Shown here one piece after another: positions 18,522 to 27,751 of a stretch of DNA of 64,000 nucleotides (positions are counted from its first letter, which is position 1; the number at the start of each line of letters is the position of its first letter). The DNA comes from Marinoscillum sp. 108. GTDB lineage: Bacteria; Bacteroidota; Bacteroidia; Cytophagales; Cyclobacteriaceae. The DNA is taken from contig NZ_LR734817.1 in the NCBI RefSeq assembly GCF_902506655.1, positions 87,666 to 151,665 on the forward strand. Reading direction: 5' to 3'. The notes beneath the pieces are model-generated. The model ran no database searches. It was not told the origin of the DNA and was given only the letters and a program-made list of their open reading frames with translations. The position numbers and the translations under genes were made by a program.

Positions 18522-19289
18522 ATGAATTTACATTTTGAACTTAAAAAGGGAACCAGAAAAGGAACAATGGTCTTCCTCCATGGCAACTCGAGCTCATCCA
18601 AGGTGTTTAATGAGACCTTCTCGTCAAGTATTGATCATACCTTAATTAGGATGGATTTGCCCGGACATGGAGGCTCTCCAAAAAATCCCCAGTCCTATGC
18701 TATCGATACACTCAGAACAATGGTGATCGATTTCATCATCGAAAAAGTCACTGAACCTTTTCTCCTCATTGGTAATTCTCTTGGTGGTCATTTGGCCATA
18801 GAAATACTACCAGAGCTTCCACAATGTAAAGGTCTGGTCATTTTCGGGACTCCACCCCTCAAAAAACCAATCAATGCAGAAGAGGCCTTCCTACCGTGCG
18901 AAGCACTCAACACCTACTTCAAAGCAGACTATACAGATGATGAGTTGGACGAGACCATGGCGGTAGCCACCTATGGACCGGCGGGTCGCGAGCTGCTCCG
19001 TGATGACTTCATACAGACGGATCCCTCGTTCCGTTCGACTTTTTACAACGGAGCCATGGTGGAAGGTAGCCTACATGACGAAGTAGCCATCATCGCCAGT
19101 GACTCCAGGCCAGTCTATGTCATACAGGGTGTGCAGGATCCTACGGTGAATGTCAACTACATCCGTGGACTGCAAGGAATCACCAAGATTTTCGAAATCA
19201 ACAAATGCGGCCACTATGCCAGTCTGGAGGAGCCGTATCAATTCAATTCTATTCTCAAAAAAGTAAGTTCAGAGGTCTTTAAAGCTTAA
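18522..19289 (+). CDS. Alpha/beta hydrolase
   Basis: A 255-residue alpha/beta-hydrolase. Visible are the oxyanion segment FLHGNSSSSKVF, the nucleophile elbow GNSLGG with Ser86, the acid in VIQGVQDPTVN and the catalytic histidine in NKCGHYASLEEP. There is no signal peptide or membrane segment, so it is likely cytosolic. The substrate (an ester, lactone or C-C bond) cannot be predicted. It is transcribed divergently from the LuxR-type regulator with 90 bp between start codons, so a shared regulatory region is possible. Confidence 0.92.
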   Translation: MNLHFELKKGTRKGTMVFLHGNSSSSKVFNETFSSSIDHTLIRMDLPGHGGSPKNPQSYAIDTLRTMVIDFIIEKVTEPFLLIGNSLGGHLAIEILPELPQCKGLVIFGTPPLKKPINAEEAFLPCEALNTYFKADYTDDELDETMAVATYGPAGRELLRDDFIQTDPSFRSTFYNGAMVEGSLHDEVAIIASDSRPVYVIQGVQDPTVNVNYIRGLQGITKIFEINKCGHYASLEEPYQFNSILKKVSSEVFKA

Positions 19290-19301
19290 AAAGAAGTTTT
19301 A

Positions 19302-19370
19302 ACTAAAATATTAGTTGAAACATATTGCTTTCTTCAAACTAAAAATATAGTTTTGAACTATAATCTTAGT
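19302..19370 (+). promoter_or_regulatory. Promoter with three BlaI-type operators
   Basis: Three copies of ACTA-N6-TAGT occur at 19302-19315, 19338-19351 and 19357-19370, matching the dyad form bound by BlaI/MecI repressors. The promoter is TTG (19325-19327), 20 bp spacer, TAGTTTTG (19348-19355), a good fit to the Bacteroidota consensus. The second operator overlaps the -7 box and the third the expected start site, 10 bp before the blaI-like ATG. This is a clear autorepression layout. Confidence 0.82.
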
Positions 19371-19380
19371 TTGAAGAATT

Positions 19381-19755
19381 ATGAAGGAACCCATCAAAGA
19401 GCTTACCCGAGCCGAAGAGGAAATCATGCAGGTGCTGTGGCAACTGGAATCCGCCTTTGTCAAAGAGATCATTGAGCATCTTCCAGAACCAAAGCCTGCT
19501 TATAACACGGTTTCCACCATCGTGCGAATTTTGCAGCAGAAAGGCTTCGTTGGCCATGAGGCGCACGGTAAATCGCATAAATACTCACCTCTCATTACCA
19601 AAGAGACCTATACTAAGACTTTCATGAAGGGCTTTGTGAAGAAATATTTTAGTGGTTCTTATAAGCAAATGGTTTCGTTCTTCACTCAGGAGGAGAATCT
19701 GAGTGTGAATGAACTCGAACAACTCCTTGATCAACTCAAAAAGAAATCCTCATGA
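19381..19755 (+). CDS. BlaI/MecI/CopY family transcriptional repressor
   Basis: A 124-residue winged-helix protein. LTRAEEEIMQVLWQLESAFV opens the family domain, followed by the recognition region KPAYNTVSTIVRILQQKGFV and a wing with AHGKSHKYSPLI. The C-terminal part forms the dimerisation helices (LSVNELEQLLDQL). Family members repress their own operon until cleaved after signalling from a membrane M56 peptidase. Here that partner is the next gene, which overlaps it by 4 bp (ATGA), and the matching operators lie directly upstream. Confidence 0.95.
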   Translation: MKEPIKELTRAEEEIMQVLWQLESAFVKEIIEHLPEPKPAYNTVSTIVRILQQKGFVGHEAHGKSHKYSPLITKETYTKTFMKGFVKKYFSGSYKQMVSFFTQEENLSVNELEQLLDQLKKKSS

Positions 19756-21503
19756 TCAACTACCTCATCGAATTATTTATCATTCATAGCATCCTCACGG
19801 TGGGCTATCTCATCTTTCTGCGGGAGGAATCTGATTACAGCAAGCTCCGGGCCTATCTGCTCGGCTCCACCCTCCTCTCCATGATTGTCCCACTCCTGCA
19901 CTTTCCGTCTATTCTTGCCCTTTTTGCTCCTCAGCAAGGTTCACCGTCTGCAGAAGTGGTCACCTATCTGCTTAACCCGGCAATGATCACTGTTCAATCC
20001 ACTTCCAGCTACGACTTTTCCTTCGCCATATGGTTCTATGCACTGATTAGTATCTGGTTTTTGGTGCAAATCGCTAGAGGAATCATCTACCTCGTGCGCC
20101 TGGAGCGACACAGCGAGTATCAGGTGGTAGATGGAATTCCGGTCTATCGGGCATCCAACATTCAGGGGAGTTTTACCTTTTTCAATCGGATCTTTATGGA
20201 TCATACCATTTCATCCGATCAGGAAGAATTTACCCCCATGCTCAACCACGAGTCTGCACACGCCAGACTGGGGCATAGCTATGACATTCTGTTCCTTCAG
20301 CTCTTCAGGGCTTGCTTCTGGTGGTTGCCCAGTGCCTGGTGGATTCAAAAAGAAATTAAGAAAATACATGAGTACCAGGCCGATGCCTATGCACTGAAAT
20401 TATACAGCATGGACCAGTACTCATCTATACTGATCAGTTCTATTCTAAAATCCAATGGTTTGAGCCTGGCCAGCTCGTTCCATGATGGTTTAATCTTAAA
20501 ACGACTCAAAGCAATGAAACGTAAAGTAACACAACTCAAGCCCTGGAAAGTGGGCGCACTCACGGCCTTATGCGCCATTCTCGCTATCGCCTTTGCCTGT
20601 AATGAACAATTGGATGGAGAAATCAAAAAAATGGGTGAGCAGAGCAATGCCATCTCCTTTGATCAACTCCCAGACAATATGAAGGCGGATCTTGAGCCAA
20701 TGAAGGAGCAACTGGCCTTTATCAAACTGGAAGCAAAAGAAGGAGACAATCTGTCTGATATAGCCGGACTTCAGGATATTGATGAAGAGCTTATCCACTC
20801 TATGAATATTGATAAAACCAATAATACCATCTACATAGCCATGATGAAAGATGGTACCAACTTTGACTATGTAGCAGAGAAATCAAAGATGGACGGTGAG
20901 GTCTTTACCATGGTAGAAAGCCAACCTCGCTACCCTGGCGGTATGGATGCCTTTTATCAATACCTTGGGCAAGAGATGAAGTACCCGCTGGAAGCTCGGA
21001 AAGCCGGAATAGAAGGGCGGGTGTATGTGCAGTTCATTGTGGAACCGGATGGCACCATCTCGGAAGTCACTACACTGAAAGGAATTGGAGGCGGATGTGA
21101 TGCCGAAGCTGAGCGAGTGATGACCAATACTTCCGGGTGGATCCCAGGAGAGCAACGTGGCAAAAAAGTACGGGTGCGTATGGTACTGCCGCTGATCTTC
21201 AAGCTCAATAATGAAGGGGTAGCCAACGGCGGAAAGTCGAAGGGTACTATTATCATCAATGAAGTGGAAAATGTTAATGATCGAATGAAAATCAATGCCA
21301 ACCTTCAGGAAGGAGTCTGGACTGGGACGGTCTATGCTCCCAATGGCCAGCCCCTTGCAGGAGTAAATATTGTGGAGAAGAATACTACCTCCGGTACAGT
21401 CTCCGACAGAGATGGCTCTTTCCGACTGAAACTAATCAACCCTGCCAGCGAGGTGATACTCAGGTCTGTGGGTTATGAAAGTGTCAAACTTTCAGATAAT
21501 TAA
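19752..21503 (+). CDS. BlaR1-like M56 peptidase with TonB and carboxypeptidase-regulatory C-terminal domains
   Basis: A 583-residue protein. The N-terminal third has four membrane segments and a gluzincin-type zinc site HESAH (His166, Glu167, His170), the BlaR1/MecR1 peptidase that cleaves the repressor. A further membrane segment near residue 275 ends in IAFACNEQ. Beyond it is a TonB-like C-terminal domain (YPGGMDAFYQYL, then GRVYVQFIVEPDGTI) and a carboxypeptidase-regulatory-like beta domain at the end (GTVYAPNGQPLAGVNIV). These replace the penicillin-binding sensor of classical BlaR1, so the signal is probably not a beta-lactam. It overlaps the repressor gene by 4 bp. Confidence 0.92.
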   Translation: MINYLIELFIIHSILTVGYLIFLREESDYSKLRAYLLGSTLLSMIVPLLHFPSILALFAPQQGSPSAEVVTYLLNPAMITVQSTSSYDFSFAIWFYALISIWFLVQIARGIIYLVRLERHSEYQVVDGIPVYRASNIQGSFTFFNRIFMDHTISSDQEEFTPMLNHESAHARLGHSYDILFLQLFRACFWWLPSAWWIQKEIKKIHEYQADAYALKLYSMDQYSSILISSILKSNGLSLASSFHDGLILKRLKAMKRKVTQLKPWKVGALTALCAILAIAFACNEQLDGEIKKMGEQSNAISFDQLPDNMKADLEPMKEQLAFIKLEAKEGDNLSDIAGLQDIDEELIHSMNIDKTNNTIYIAMMKDGTNFDYVAEKSKMDGEVFTMVESQPRYPGGMDAFYQYLGQEMKYPLEARKAGIEGRVYVQFIVEPDGTISEVTTLKGIGGGCDAEAERVMTNTSGWIPGEQRGKKVRVRMVLPLIFKLNNEGVANGGKSKGTIIINEVENVNDRMKINANLQEGVWTGTVYAPNGQPLAGVNIVEKNTTSGTVSDRDGSFRLKLINPASEVILRSVGYESVKLSDN

Positions 21504-21518
21504 GAATAAGCTCAATAT

Positions 21519-21551
21519 AACCCCCGGGTGGTCTGAACCACCCGGGGGGTT
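21519..21551. terminator. Bidirectional terminator between M56 and TolQ-like genes
   Basis: A strong stem AACCCCCGGGTGGT / ACCACCCGGGGGGTT with loop CTGA and one bulged G. It serves the + strand gene ending at 21503 and, in the other direction, the minus-strand gene ending at 21559. The T-run is modest on the + side (TTATTTCT). Confidence 0.75.
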
Positions 21552-21558
21552 ATTTCTA

Positions 21559-21942
21559 TCAAGACTGTTTGGACCTGGCTACAGCCGATAAGATCAGATA
21601 AATAAGTAAAGTGATCCCATAACTCAGCAATCCCCACAAGGTGGTAATAGAAGATACCTTCAGCCCTCCAGCCAACAACTGTGGAGATACGCCTCCCTCC
21701 ATTTGCTCCAGTGCTGCAAAGGCACTATACAGCCCGATCATCTGCCCCAGCACACCCATCACCAGTGCAAAGAGCCCAATGGACTTGATATAACCCAGCT
21801 GCCTGAAGAGCTGATCTGACGCTACCGACGCTCCTCCGAAGATGAACAATGCTGACCTCACCGACACCACCAGGGCTGCGATGAAAATAACCGTGATGAT
21901 CCCCATAAAAAGTGGACCTCCCATCATAAATAATTCAAACAT
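21559..21942 (-). CDS. Small MotA/TolQ/ExbB-like membrane protein
   Basis: A 127-residue protein with three predicted membrane helices (about 12-34, 53-76 and 98-123). The middle part, IGLYSAFAALEQMEGGVSPQLLAGGLK, then TTLWGLLSYGI, has the small-residue pattern of the two pore helices of TolQ/ExbB/MotA proton channels. It is about half the length of a usual ExbB and lacks the long cytoplasmic loop. No ExbD/TolR partner is next to it. Function as a proton channel is an inference from similarity of the helices. Confidence 0.78.
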   Translation of the reverse strand: MFELFMMGGPLFMGIITVIFIAALVVSVRSALFIFGGASVASDQLFRQLGYIKSIGLFALVMGVLGQMIGLYSAFAALEQMEGGVSPQLLAGGLKVSSITTLWGLLSYGITLLIYLILSAVARSKQS

Positions 21943-22095
21943 AATTTTTCGTGTTTAGATGAAACAAAATCATGGTTCAAAGCTAGGTTCATGCTCCACG
22001 TTCATCCAATGCAGAATCCATGTCGAAACCGGTATTTCATCGACAAAAAGTGCTTCCTTCATCAAAATTGACGAATTTGGAGCCAAATTGAAAGT

Positions 22096-22851
22096 ATGCG
22101 AATCATCCAACACCTCATCTTTTGGAGCACCGTTTCCCTCTTTTTGGTGATCACTTTTGGACAGGCCAACGGTGACTTCATTGAAGCCTTTTACTTCGTC
22201 ACCTTCCTGTTGCCTGTGGCACTGGCCACCTCTTATTTTTTCAATTACTTTCTGGTGCCCTCCTACCTCCTCACCAGAAGATACGTCCTCTTTGGGTTAT
22301 ACTTTGCCTATACCCTCATCTTTTCGATCTATCTGGAGATGATCGTACTGACCATCGCACTGATAGTGCTGGCCAATTATACTTATGCCAACCTCAATCC
22401 TTACTCTACCAATTTATTTCTGCTCACTTCCACACTGTACTTTATCGTTTTCCTCAATGCCTTCATACTCCTGATCAGGAGATATCAGCGCAATGAACAC
22501 CTGCTGGCCAAGATGGAGCATACCAAAAAGAAAAATGAAAGGGAGCAAATCATCGTTCGGGTAGATCGCAAAAATCGGGCACTCGCACTGGATGAAATCC
22601 TTTACATCGAAAGCCTGGCCGATTATGTGAAAATTCATACAACCGGTGAAGTGGTCATTACCAAAGAGAAAATCAGTGAACTTCATGATCAGCTACCAGA
22701 GCGATTTATCCGCACGCACCGATCCTTCCTCGTCAATCAACTGCAGATTTCTGAATTTGGAAAAGAGGAACTCCTGATTGGAGAAGTGAAAATTCCGATT
22801 AGCCGTACCTATCGCAAGGCCGTATCCGATCGGCTCAGAGTCACGACTTAA
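22096..22851 (+). CDS. Membrane-anchored LytTR-type DNA-binding regulator
   Basis: A 251-residue protein with four membrane helices in the first 130 residues, a short coiled linker (HTKKKNEREQIIVR) and a C-terminal LytTR DNA-binding domain (about 150-250) with LDEILYIESLADYVKIHT and the loop RFIRTHRSFLVN. It has no receiver domain, so the membrane part may sense the signal directly or receive it from another protein. The 3' end overlaps the end of the convergent sensor-kinase gene by 11 bp. Confidence 0.92.
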   Translation: MRIIQHLIFWSTVSLFLVITFGQANGDFIEAFYFVTFLLPVALATSYFFNYFLVPSYLLTRRYVLFGLYFAYTLIFSIYLEMIVLTIALIVLANYTYANLNPYSTNLFLLTSTLYFIVFLNAFILLIRRYQRNEHLLAKMEHTKKKNEREQIIVRVDRKNRALALDEILYIESLADYVKIHTTGEVVITKEKISELHDQLPERFIRTHRSFLVNQLQISEFGKEELLIGEVKIPISRTYRKAVSDRLRVTT

Positions 22852-25624
22852 GAAAAGCGCTCGGCTTTTTGCCGTACCTCCGCTCAAAAAGGGTAGAAAA
22901 GTAGGAAGCCTGCCTGAAGCCCACAGCGGACGCCAACTCATTGGTGCTGGAATACACTTTCTTTCGAGCCAGCTCTATGGCCTTGGTAAGCTTGATTTCC
23001 TGAATAAACTGAAGGGGTGTAAGTCCCGTGGCGCCTTTCAGGTAGCGATAAAGCTGACGCTCACTCATAGCTGCACCATCGGCCAGGCGAAGCACATTGA
23101 AGTTGGCATCTTCAATATTCGTTAGTACTTCCTTCTTCAAACGTTTCATGATGCGCTCATCATAGGAGTCCTCATCTGACTGTATATTGATGGAGATCCT
23201 ACTGAGAAAATTGTCATAAAGATTTTTCACCCGGATGATCAACTCCTCCGGATCAAATGGCTTGGTAAGAAAGTCATCAATCCCGATTCGCAATGCTTCC
23301 TTGCGCAGGTTGTCATCTGCCAGGGCTGACAAGTGTATAAAAGGCAGGTGCCTCCAGAGTGGATCGGCCTTGACCGCACGAAGAAAAGAGAAACCGTCCA
23401 TTCCCGACATCATCACATCGGATACTATGAAGCGAATGTTTTGAGTCCTCAGTACCTCCAGGCCTTCTTCCGCACTAGCCACCTCCACTACTTCAAAATG
23501 AGGCACCAGGAGGGAAGCCACATAACTGCTCATATCCTTGTTGTCCTCTACCAGTAGCAGACTCGGGCGATTATCGAGAGACAATAGGACCTCTGTCACC
23601 TCAGTCTGAACCTCTTCTTCATTCAAATTCACTTCCGCTTCTGCTTTCGTGACGATCATGTGAGCTGGAAGGGACAAGGTAAACACACTGCCCACACCCA
23701 ACTCGCTACTCACTTTTAACTCCCCTCCGTGCATCTCGGCTATTTCCTTAGAAAGTGCCAGACCTATACCCGTCCCCCCTTGCATCTGATGCTCAGGATC
23801 CGTAGACTGAAAAAACCGATCAAAAACATAGGGCAAATCCCGTGGACTGATTCCCGACCCAGTGTCCTTCACTAAAATTTCCAATCCTTTATTCATTTGC
23901 ACCAACACCTCCACAGCACCACCATTGGGGGTAAACTTGAGCGCATTGCTAATCAAATTGACCATCAGCTTATTGAGCTTCTCCTTGTCAGCTTTGATGT
24001 AGGCATCTTCGGGGCACCGATTATTGAGTGCCACTCCCAGCTGCTCAGCCCTTGAAGCAAAGGAATTTACAATCGTGGAAACCTGTTCACACAGGCTGAA
24101 AACGCTTTCATTCAGGCTCACCTCCCCTTCCTCCAGTCGGGAAAGGTCGAGAATTTCATTCACCAGATTGGCCAGGCTGTTGGCATTCTTTTCTACCATC
24201 ATCAGGTCCTCCCGGACCTCATCCGGCAGGTCGTACTCTGCAATGACCCGGTTCACGGGGCCCTTAATCAATGTTAGCGGTGTCCTCAGCTCGTGGGCGA
24301 CATTCACAAACCACCGGCTTTTCGTCTGGTTGAGGTTCTCCACCTGTGCCATGTGTGATTCTATTTCACTGTTTTTCAGACGAAGCAGATCATTGGCCCT
24401 TTTTCGAAGCATGTAACCTCTATAGATGAGAAATGAAATAATGACCAGCATGGCCACCACCACTACCAGGGCGGTCTGCATATTCTGCTGCCTGTCCATG
24501 TTGTAACCCGCCTCCTGCAACTGGAGATTCTTCTCGGCCAACTCCCGATCGTGCTTTTCGGCCTGGTATTTGGCTTTGATGGATTCTATCAACTGGGTAT
24601 TCTGCAAATTGAAGATGGAATCATCTTCTGCCTTAATGAGCTTGAAAACATCATATGCCTCCTTATAACGCCCCGTCTTGCTATATACCTGCTCCAGCAC
24701 ATCCCAGGCATTCACACGAATCTGCGTGTTATTAATCTCCTCCGCGATGGCCAGTGCTTGCTTCATAAAATACTCCGCAGAATCGTACTTCCCAAAGGCA
24801 TAGTAATAGTGCCCCATGGCCTGATAGCTAAATCCAAACCACTTGGGGTCTTCTAACTCACCGGCTATCACCAGCGACTTTTTCAGGTATCCCATGGCCT
24901 CACCAAACACCTCCAGGTCTTTATAGGTAAGAGCCATATTGTGATACAGTTTGTGAAGGAGCACCTTATCATTTGTTTCTTGAGCAATGCGAACCGCTTT
25001 CTCATACATCTCTATTCCCTTTTTCTCATCTCCCTCCGTACAATAGATGCTTGCAATGGTGTTATAACACGCACCTACCACGTCTTGCCTGCCCAATTTC
25101 TGAGCCAGCTCAATGCATTCTTCGTAATATTGAAGGGCTGTAGGATGGTCATTGATGTAGTCATAGTTTACGCCAACTTTGCGGAGGGTAAGCAAATAAT
25201 TGACCGAATCTTCCAGGTTTTCGTAGATCTTCAGCGCAGCAAATAACAACTCCAGAGCAATTGCAGTATCATCCTCTTCCATCGCCATATCAGCGAGTAA
25301 TAGGTGGTCAGCAGCCACAAGTTCATCATTTTCCTGGTTGTTCAATGCCGACAGGGACCTTTTGACATAAGTGCGAGCCTGCTGGAAGTCATGTGCCTCC
25401 TGATATTGTTTGGCTAAGTGGTAAAAGAAACTGGAAGCACTGTCTGCGGATAATGTGCCTGCCTTTAAAGCACCTTCTACCTTCACAATTACCTCCGCTA
25501 TGCGTAAAGAGTCTCTGGTCATGTCCAGACCAGAAAGGGCATTTTGGGAAACGCCTGCCCATGAAAAGTACGTGGATAGAGCACAAAGGCTTACCACAAT
25601 AATTACTTTACAGAGTAACTTCAT
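22841..25624 (-). CDS. Hybrid sensor kinase: TPR, histidine kinase, receiver and AraC domains
   Basis: A 927-residue one-protein signalling system. After a signal peptide come tetratricopeptide repeats (about 50-360, e.g. ALQYYEECIELAQKLG), a membrane helix near 390-410, a HisKA domain with His444 in NVAHELRTPL, a HATPase domain (DTGSGISPRDLPYVFDRF, GGTGIGLALSKE), a receiver with Asp736 in VSDVMMSGMDGF, and a C-terminal AraC-type helix-turn-helix (MSERQLYRYLKGATGLTP). A start 15 codons upstream is possible, but ATG 25624 gives the better signal peptide. The architecture is that of Bacteroidota HTCS regulators but with TPRs instead of a periplasmic propeller. Its target is unknown. Confidence 0.93.
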   Translation of the reverse strand: MKLLCKVIIVVSLCALSTYFSWAGVSQNALSGLDMTRDSLRIAEVIVKVEGALKAGTLSADSASSFFYHLAKQYQEAHDFQQARTYVKRSLSALNNQENDELVAADHLLLADMAMEEDDTAIALELLFAALKIYENLEDSVNYLLTLRKVGVNYDYINDHPTALQYYEECIELAQKLGRQDVVGACYNTIASIYCTEGDEKKGIEMYEKAVRIAQETNDKVLLHKLYHNMALTYKDLEVFGEAMGYLKKSLVIAGELEDPKWFGFSYQAMGHYYYAFGKYDSAEYFMKQALAIAEEINNTQIRVNAWDVLEQVYSKTGRYKEAYDVFKLIKAEDDSIFNLQNTQLIESIKAKYQAEKHDRELAEKNLQLQEAGYNMDRQQNMQTALVVVVAMLVIISFLIYRGYMLRKRANDLLRLKNSEIESHMAQVENLNQTKSRWFVNVAHELRTPLTLIKGPVNRVIAEYDLPDEVREDLMMVEKNANSLANLVNEILDLSRLEEGEVSLNESVFSLCEQVSTIVNSFASRAEQLGVALNNRCPEDAYIKADKEKLNKLMVNLISNALKFTPNGGAVEVLVQMNKGLEILVKDTGSGISPRDLPYVFDRFFQSTDPEHQMQGGTGIGLALSKEIAEMHGGELKVSSELGVGSVFTLSLPAHMIVTKAEAEVNLNEEEVQTEVTEVLLSLDNRPSLLLVEDNKDMSSYVASLLVPHFEVVEVASAEEGLEVLRTQNIRFIVSDVMMSGMDGFSFLRAVKADPLWRHLPFIHLSALADDNLRKEALRIGIDDFLTKPFDPEELIIRVKNLYDNFLSRISINIQSDEDSYDERIMKRLKKEVLTNIEDANFNVLRLADGAAMSERQLYRYLKGATGLTPLQFIQEIKLTKAIELARKKVYSSTNELASAVGFRQASYFSTLFERRYGKKPSAFLKS

Positions 25625-25747
25625 CTTTCGTCCAGCGGTGAAAACGAAATATAAAACAGAAACCCTCAATAAAATCCATTAAACTGAGAAATCAACCAAT
25701 AAATACCCTATTTATGGGAGTTTTGGATGCCAAAAAAATGGAATTTT

Positions 25748-26593
25748 TCAGTTGATGACCCTTCGAATGTTTCTTCCTGACTCCAAAAACTTCTGCAGCC
25801 CGGAGGCATCATTTTCCTCAAGCATTTTTTTGAAGTCTTCAGCCTTATGCAGGAAATTGCTCAACGCCTCCAACACCATTTCTTTGTTTTCCATAAAAAT
25901 GGGAGCCCACATCTCTGGTGAGCTCTTGGCCAACCGAACGGTGGAAGCAAATCCGGAACCAGCGAGTTCCAGGATGATGTCGCCATCTTTTTCTTTGTCG
26001 AGTACGGCATTGCTCAGGGCAAATGAGGTAATGTGGCTGAGGTGTGAAATATAAGCCAGATGACGATCATGAGCCTTCGCTTCCATAAGTTCCAGGCGCA
26101 TCTTCAACCCCTGACAAACTTTCTTGAAGGAAGCGAGGGATTTCTCTGCGGTTTTATCACCCTCACAGATGATCATGAGTTTTTCCTCGAAAAGGGTGGC
26201 AAACGCCGCATCAGGACCGCTATACTCTGTACCGGCTATGGGATGAGCTGCAATAAATTGTGCCCTATGGGGGTGGTCAGCCACTACCTCGCATATCTTG
26301 CCTTTGGTAGACCCAAAATCTATCACCACCTGTCCTGATCGAAGCTGATCCAAAATCCCGGGAAGCTGCTTGCTAATGACATCCACAGGAATGGAAAGAA
26401 TGATCCAGTCTGCCCACTGAATCCCCAACTCAAGGGTGTCAAACTTTTGATCGATGATCCCCAGCGCAATGGATCGGTCAAGATTGGCAGGGTTGCGGCT
26501 ATAGCCGCCAGCCTCAGATAAAAAGCCACCAGCCCTCATTGCCAGTGAAAAGGAGCCTCCAATTAATCCTGTACCTACAAATAATACTTTCAT
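25748..26593 (-). CDS. tyrA: Prephenate dehydrogenase
   Basis: A 281-residue TyrA-type enzyme that oxidatively decarboxylates prephenate to 4-hydroxyphenylpyruvate in tyrosine synthesis. The NAD-binding Rossmann motif GTGLIGGSF is at residues 7-15. The catalytic region has AAHPIAGTEYSGP with the conserved histidine, and the helical dimer domain contains AYISHLSHITSFALSNAV. No chorismate mutase domain is fused. The start codon overlaps the stop of the upstream aminotransferase gene by 4 bp, so the two steps to tyrosine are translationally coupled. Confidence 0.94.
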   Translation of the reverse strand: MKVLFVGTGLIGGSFSLAMRAGGFLSEAGGYSRNPANLDRSIALGIIDQKFDTLELGIQWADWIILSIPVDVISKQLPGILDQLRSGQVVIDFGSTKGKICEVVADHPHRAQFIAAHPIAGTEYSGPDAAFATLFEEKLMIICEGDKTAEKSLASFKKVCQGLKMRLELMEAKAHDRHLAYISHLSHITSFALSNAVLDKEKDGDIILELAGSGFASTVRLAKSSPEMWAPIFMENKEMVLEALSNFLHKAEDFKKMLEENDASGLQKFLESGRNIRRVIN

Positions 26594-27732
26594 GACATGC
26601 GATTATAAACCTCCTCCAACAACTCTACCGAAGCACAAAGCGACAGGCGAATATATGATCTTCCGGCTTCTCCGAAGATAAACCCCGGCGCCATAAAGAC
26701 ATCATACCGATCCAGGATTTCCTCTACAAATGCTTCACCATCACCATTGGGTGCCTTGGCCCAAACGAACATACCCGCCTGATGATCCGAATATTGACAA
26801 TTGAGTAAGTCCATGATCCTAAATCCAACAAGCTGCCGCTTCCGGTATTGATCATTCAGTCCATCAAACCAACTGCGATCAAGGTTTAAGGCCTCTATGG
26901 CCGCCAACTGCACGGGCTTGAACATCCCGGAATCCATATTGCTCTTAATCTGGAGAACCGGTTGTATCAGCTTCTCGCTCCCCATGGCCCAGCCTACTCT
27001 CCATCCGGCCATGTTAAAGGATTTAGACAAAGAATTGAGTTCGATGGCCACCTCCTCGGCCCCTTCTATGTTGAAAATACTCAGAGGACTGTCGTTCAAT
27101 ATGAAACTATAAGGATTGTCATGACAGAGGAGAATGTTTCGTGATCGGGCGAAATCAACGTACCGGGTCAATAAGGCCTTATCCGCTCTGGTACCAGAGG
27201 GCATGTGAGGATAGTTAATCCATAGTATTTTCACTTTGGAGCAATCCAACTGCTCCAAAAACTCCCAATCGGGTGCCCAGTCGGAAGTTTCCATCAGAGG
27301 GAAGTAGACAGGCTCCGCCCCAACAATTCTGGTGACGGAAGTATAAGTGGGGTAACCCAAAGCGGGAATCAACACCTGATCACCCGGATTGAGGTAAGCC
27401 AGGGATGTATGCATGATTCCTTCTTTGGAGCCCAAAAGGGGTAGTACTGCCTTGTCTTCAACATTCACCTGGTATGCACGCGCATAAAACTCCCTAATGG
27501 CATCTCCGAGTGCAGGTAAACCCTGATAAGGCTGATAACCATGTGAGTCGCCAGACTGGGCCGTTTCCTGAAGTGCCCCGATCACCCCGGCATGAGGCAT
27601 CTGATCCGGACTACCGATTCCCAGGTTGACAATAGGTCTCCCCTGTGCGATGAGCTCACGAATGGCCCTCAGCTTTGCTGAAAAATAATACTCTGAAAAT
27701 TGCGCAAGTCTGTCTGCTGGCTTGATGTTCAT
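26590..27732 (-). CDS. Pyridoxal-phosphate aminotransferase (class I/II)
   Basis: A 380-residue fold-type I aminotransferase. The PLP lysine is Lys237 in NSLSKSFNMAGWRVGWAMG. Other core features are NLGIGSPDQMPH near the start, NYPHMPSGTRAD, HDNPYSFI, and the substrate arginine in SYIRLSLC near the C-terminus. Being 4-bp overlapped with the prephenate dehydrogenase gene, it most likely transaminates 4-hydroxyphenylpyruvate (and phenylpyruvate) to tyrosine. Sequence alone would also allow other amino acceptors. It lies 20 bp downstream of the second TPR sensor kinase gene, so transcription may continue from there. Confidence 0.92.
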   Translation of the reverse strand: MNIKPADRLAQFSEYYFSAKLRAIRELIAQGRPIVNLGIGSPDQMPHAGVIGALQETAQSGDSHGYQPYQGLPALGDAIREFYARAYQVNVEDKAVLPLLGSKEGIMHTSLAYLNPGDQVLIPALGYPTYTSVTRIVGAEPVYFPLMETSDWAPDWEFLEQLDCSKVKILWINYPHMPSGTRADKALLTRYVDFARSRNILLCHDNPYSFILNDSPLSIFNIEGAEEVAIELNSLSKSFNMAGWRVGWAMGSEKLIQPVLQIKSNMDSGMFKPVQLAAIEALNLDRSWFDGLNDQYRKRQLVGFRIMDLLNCQYSDHQAGMFVWAKAPNGDGEAFVEEILDRYDVFMAPGFIFGEAGRSYIRLSLCASVELLEEVYNRMS

Positions 27733-27751
27733 CCCTCCGGGTTAAAGAGCA

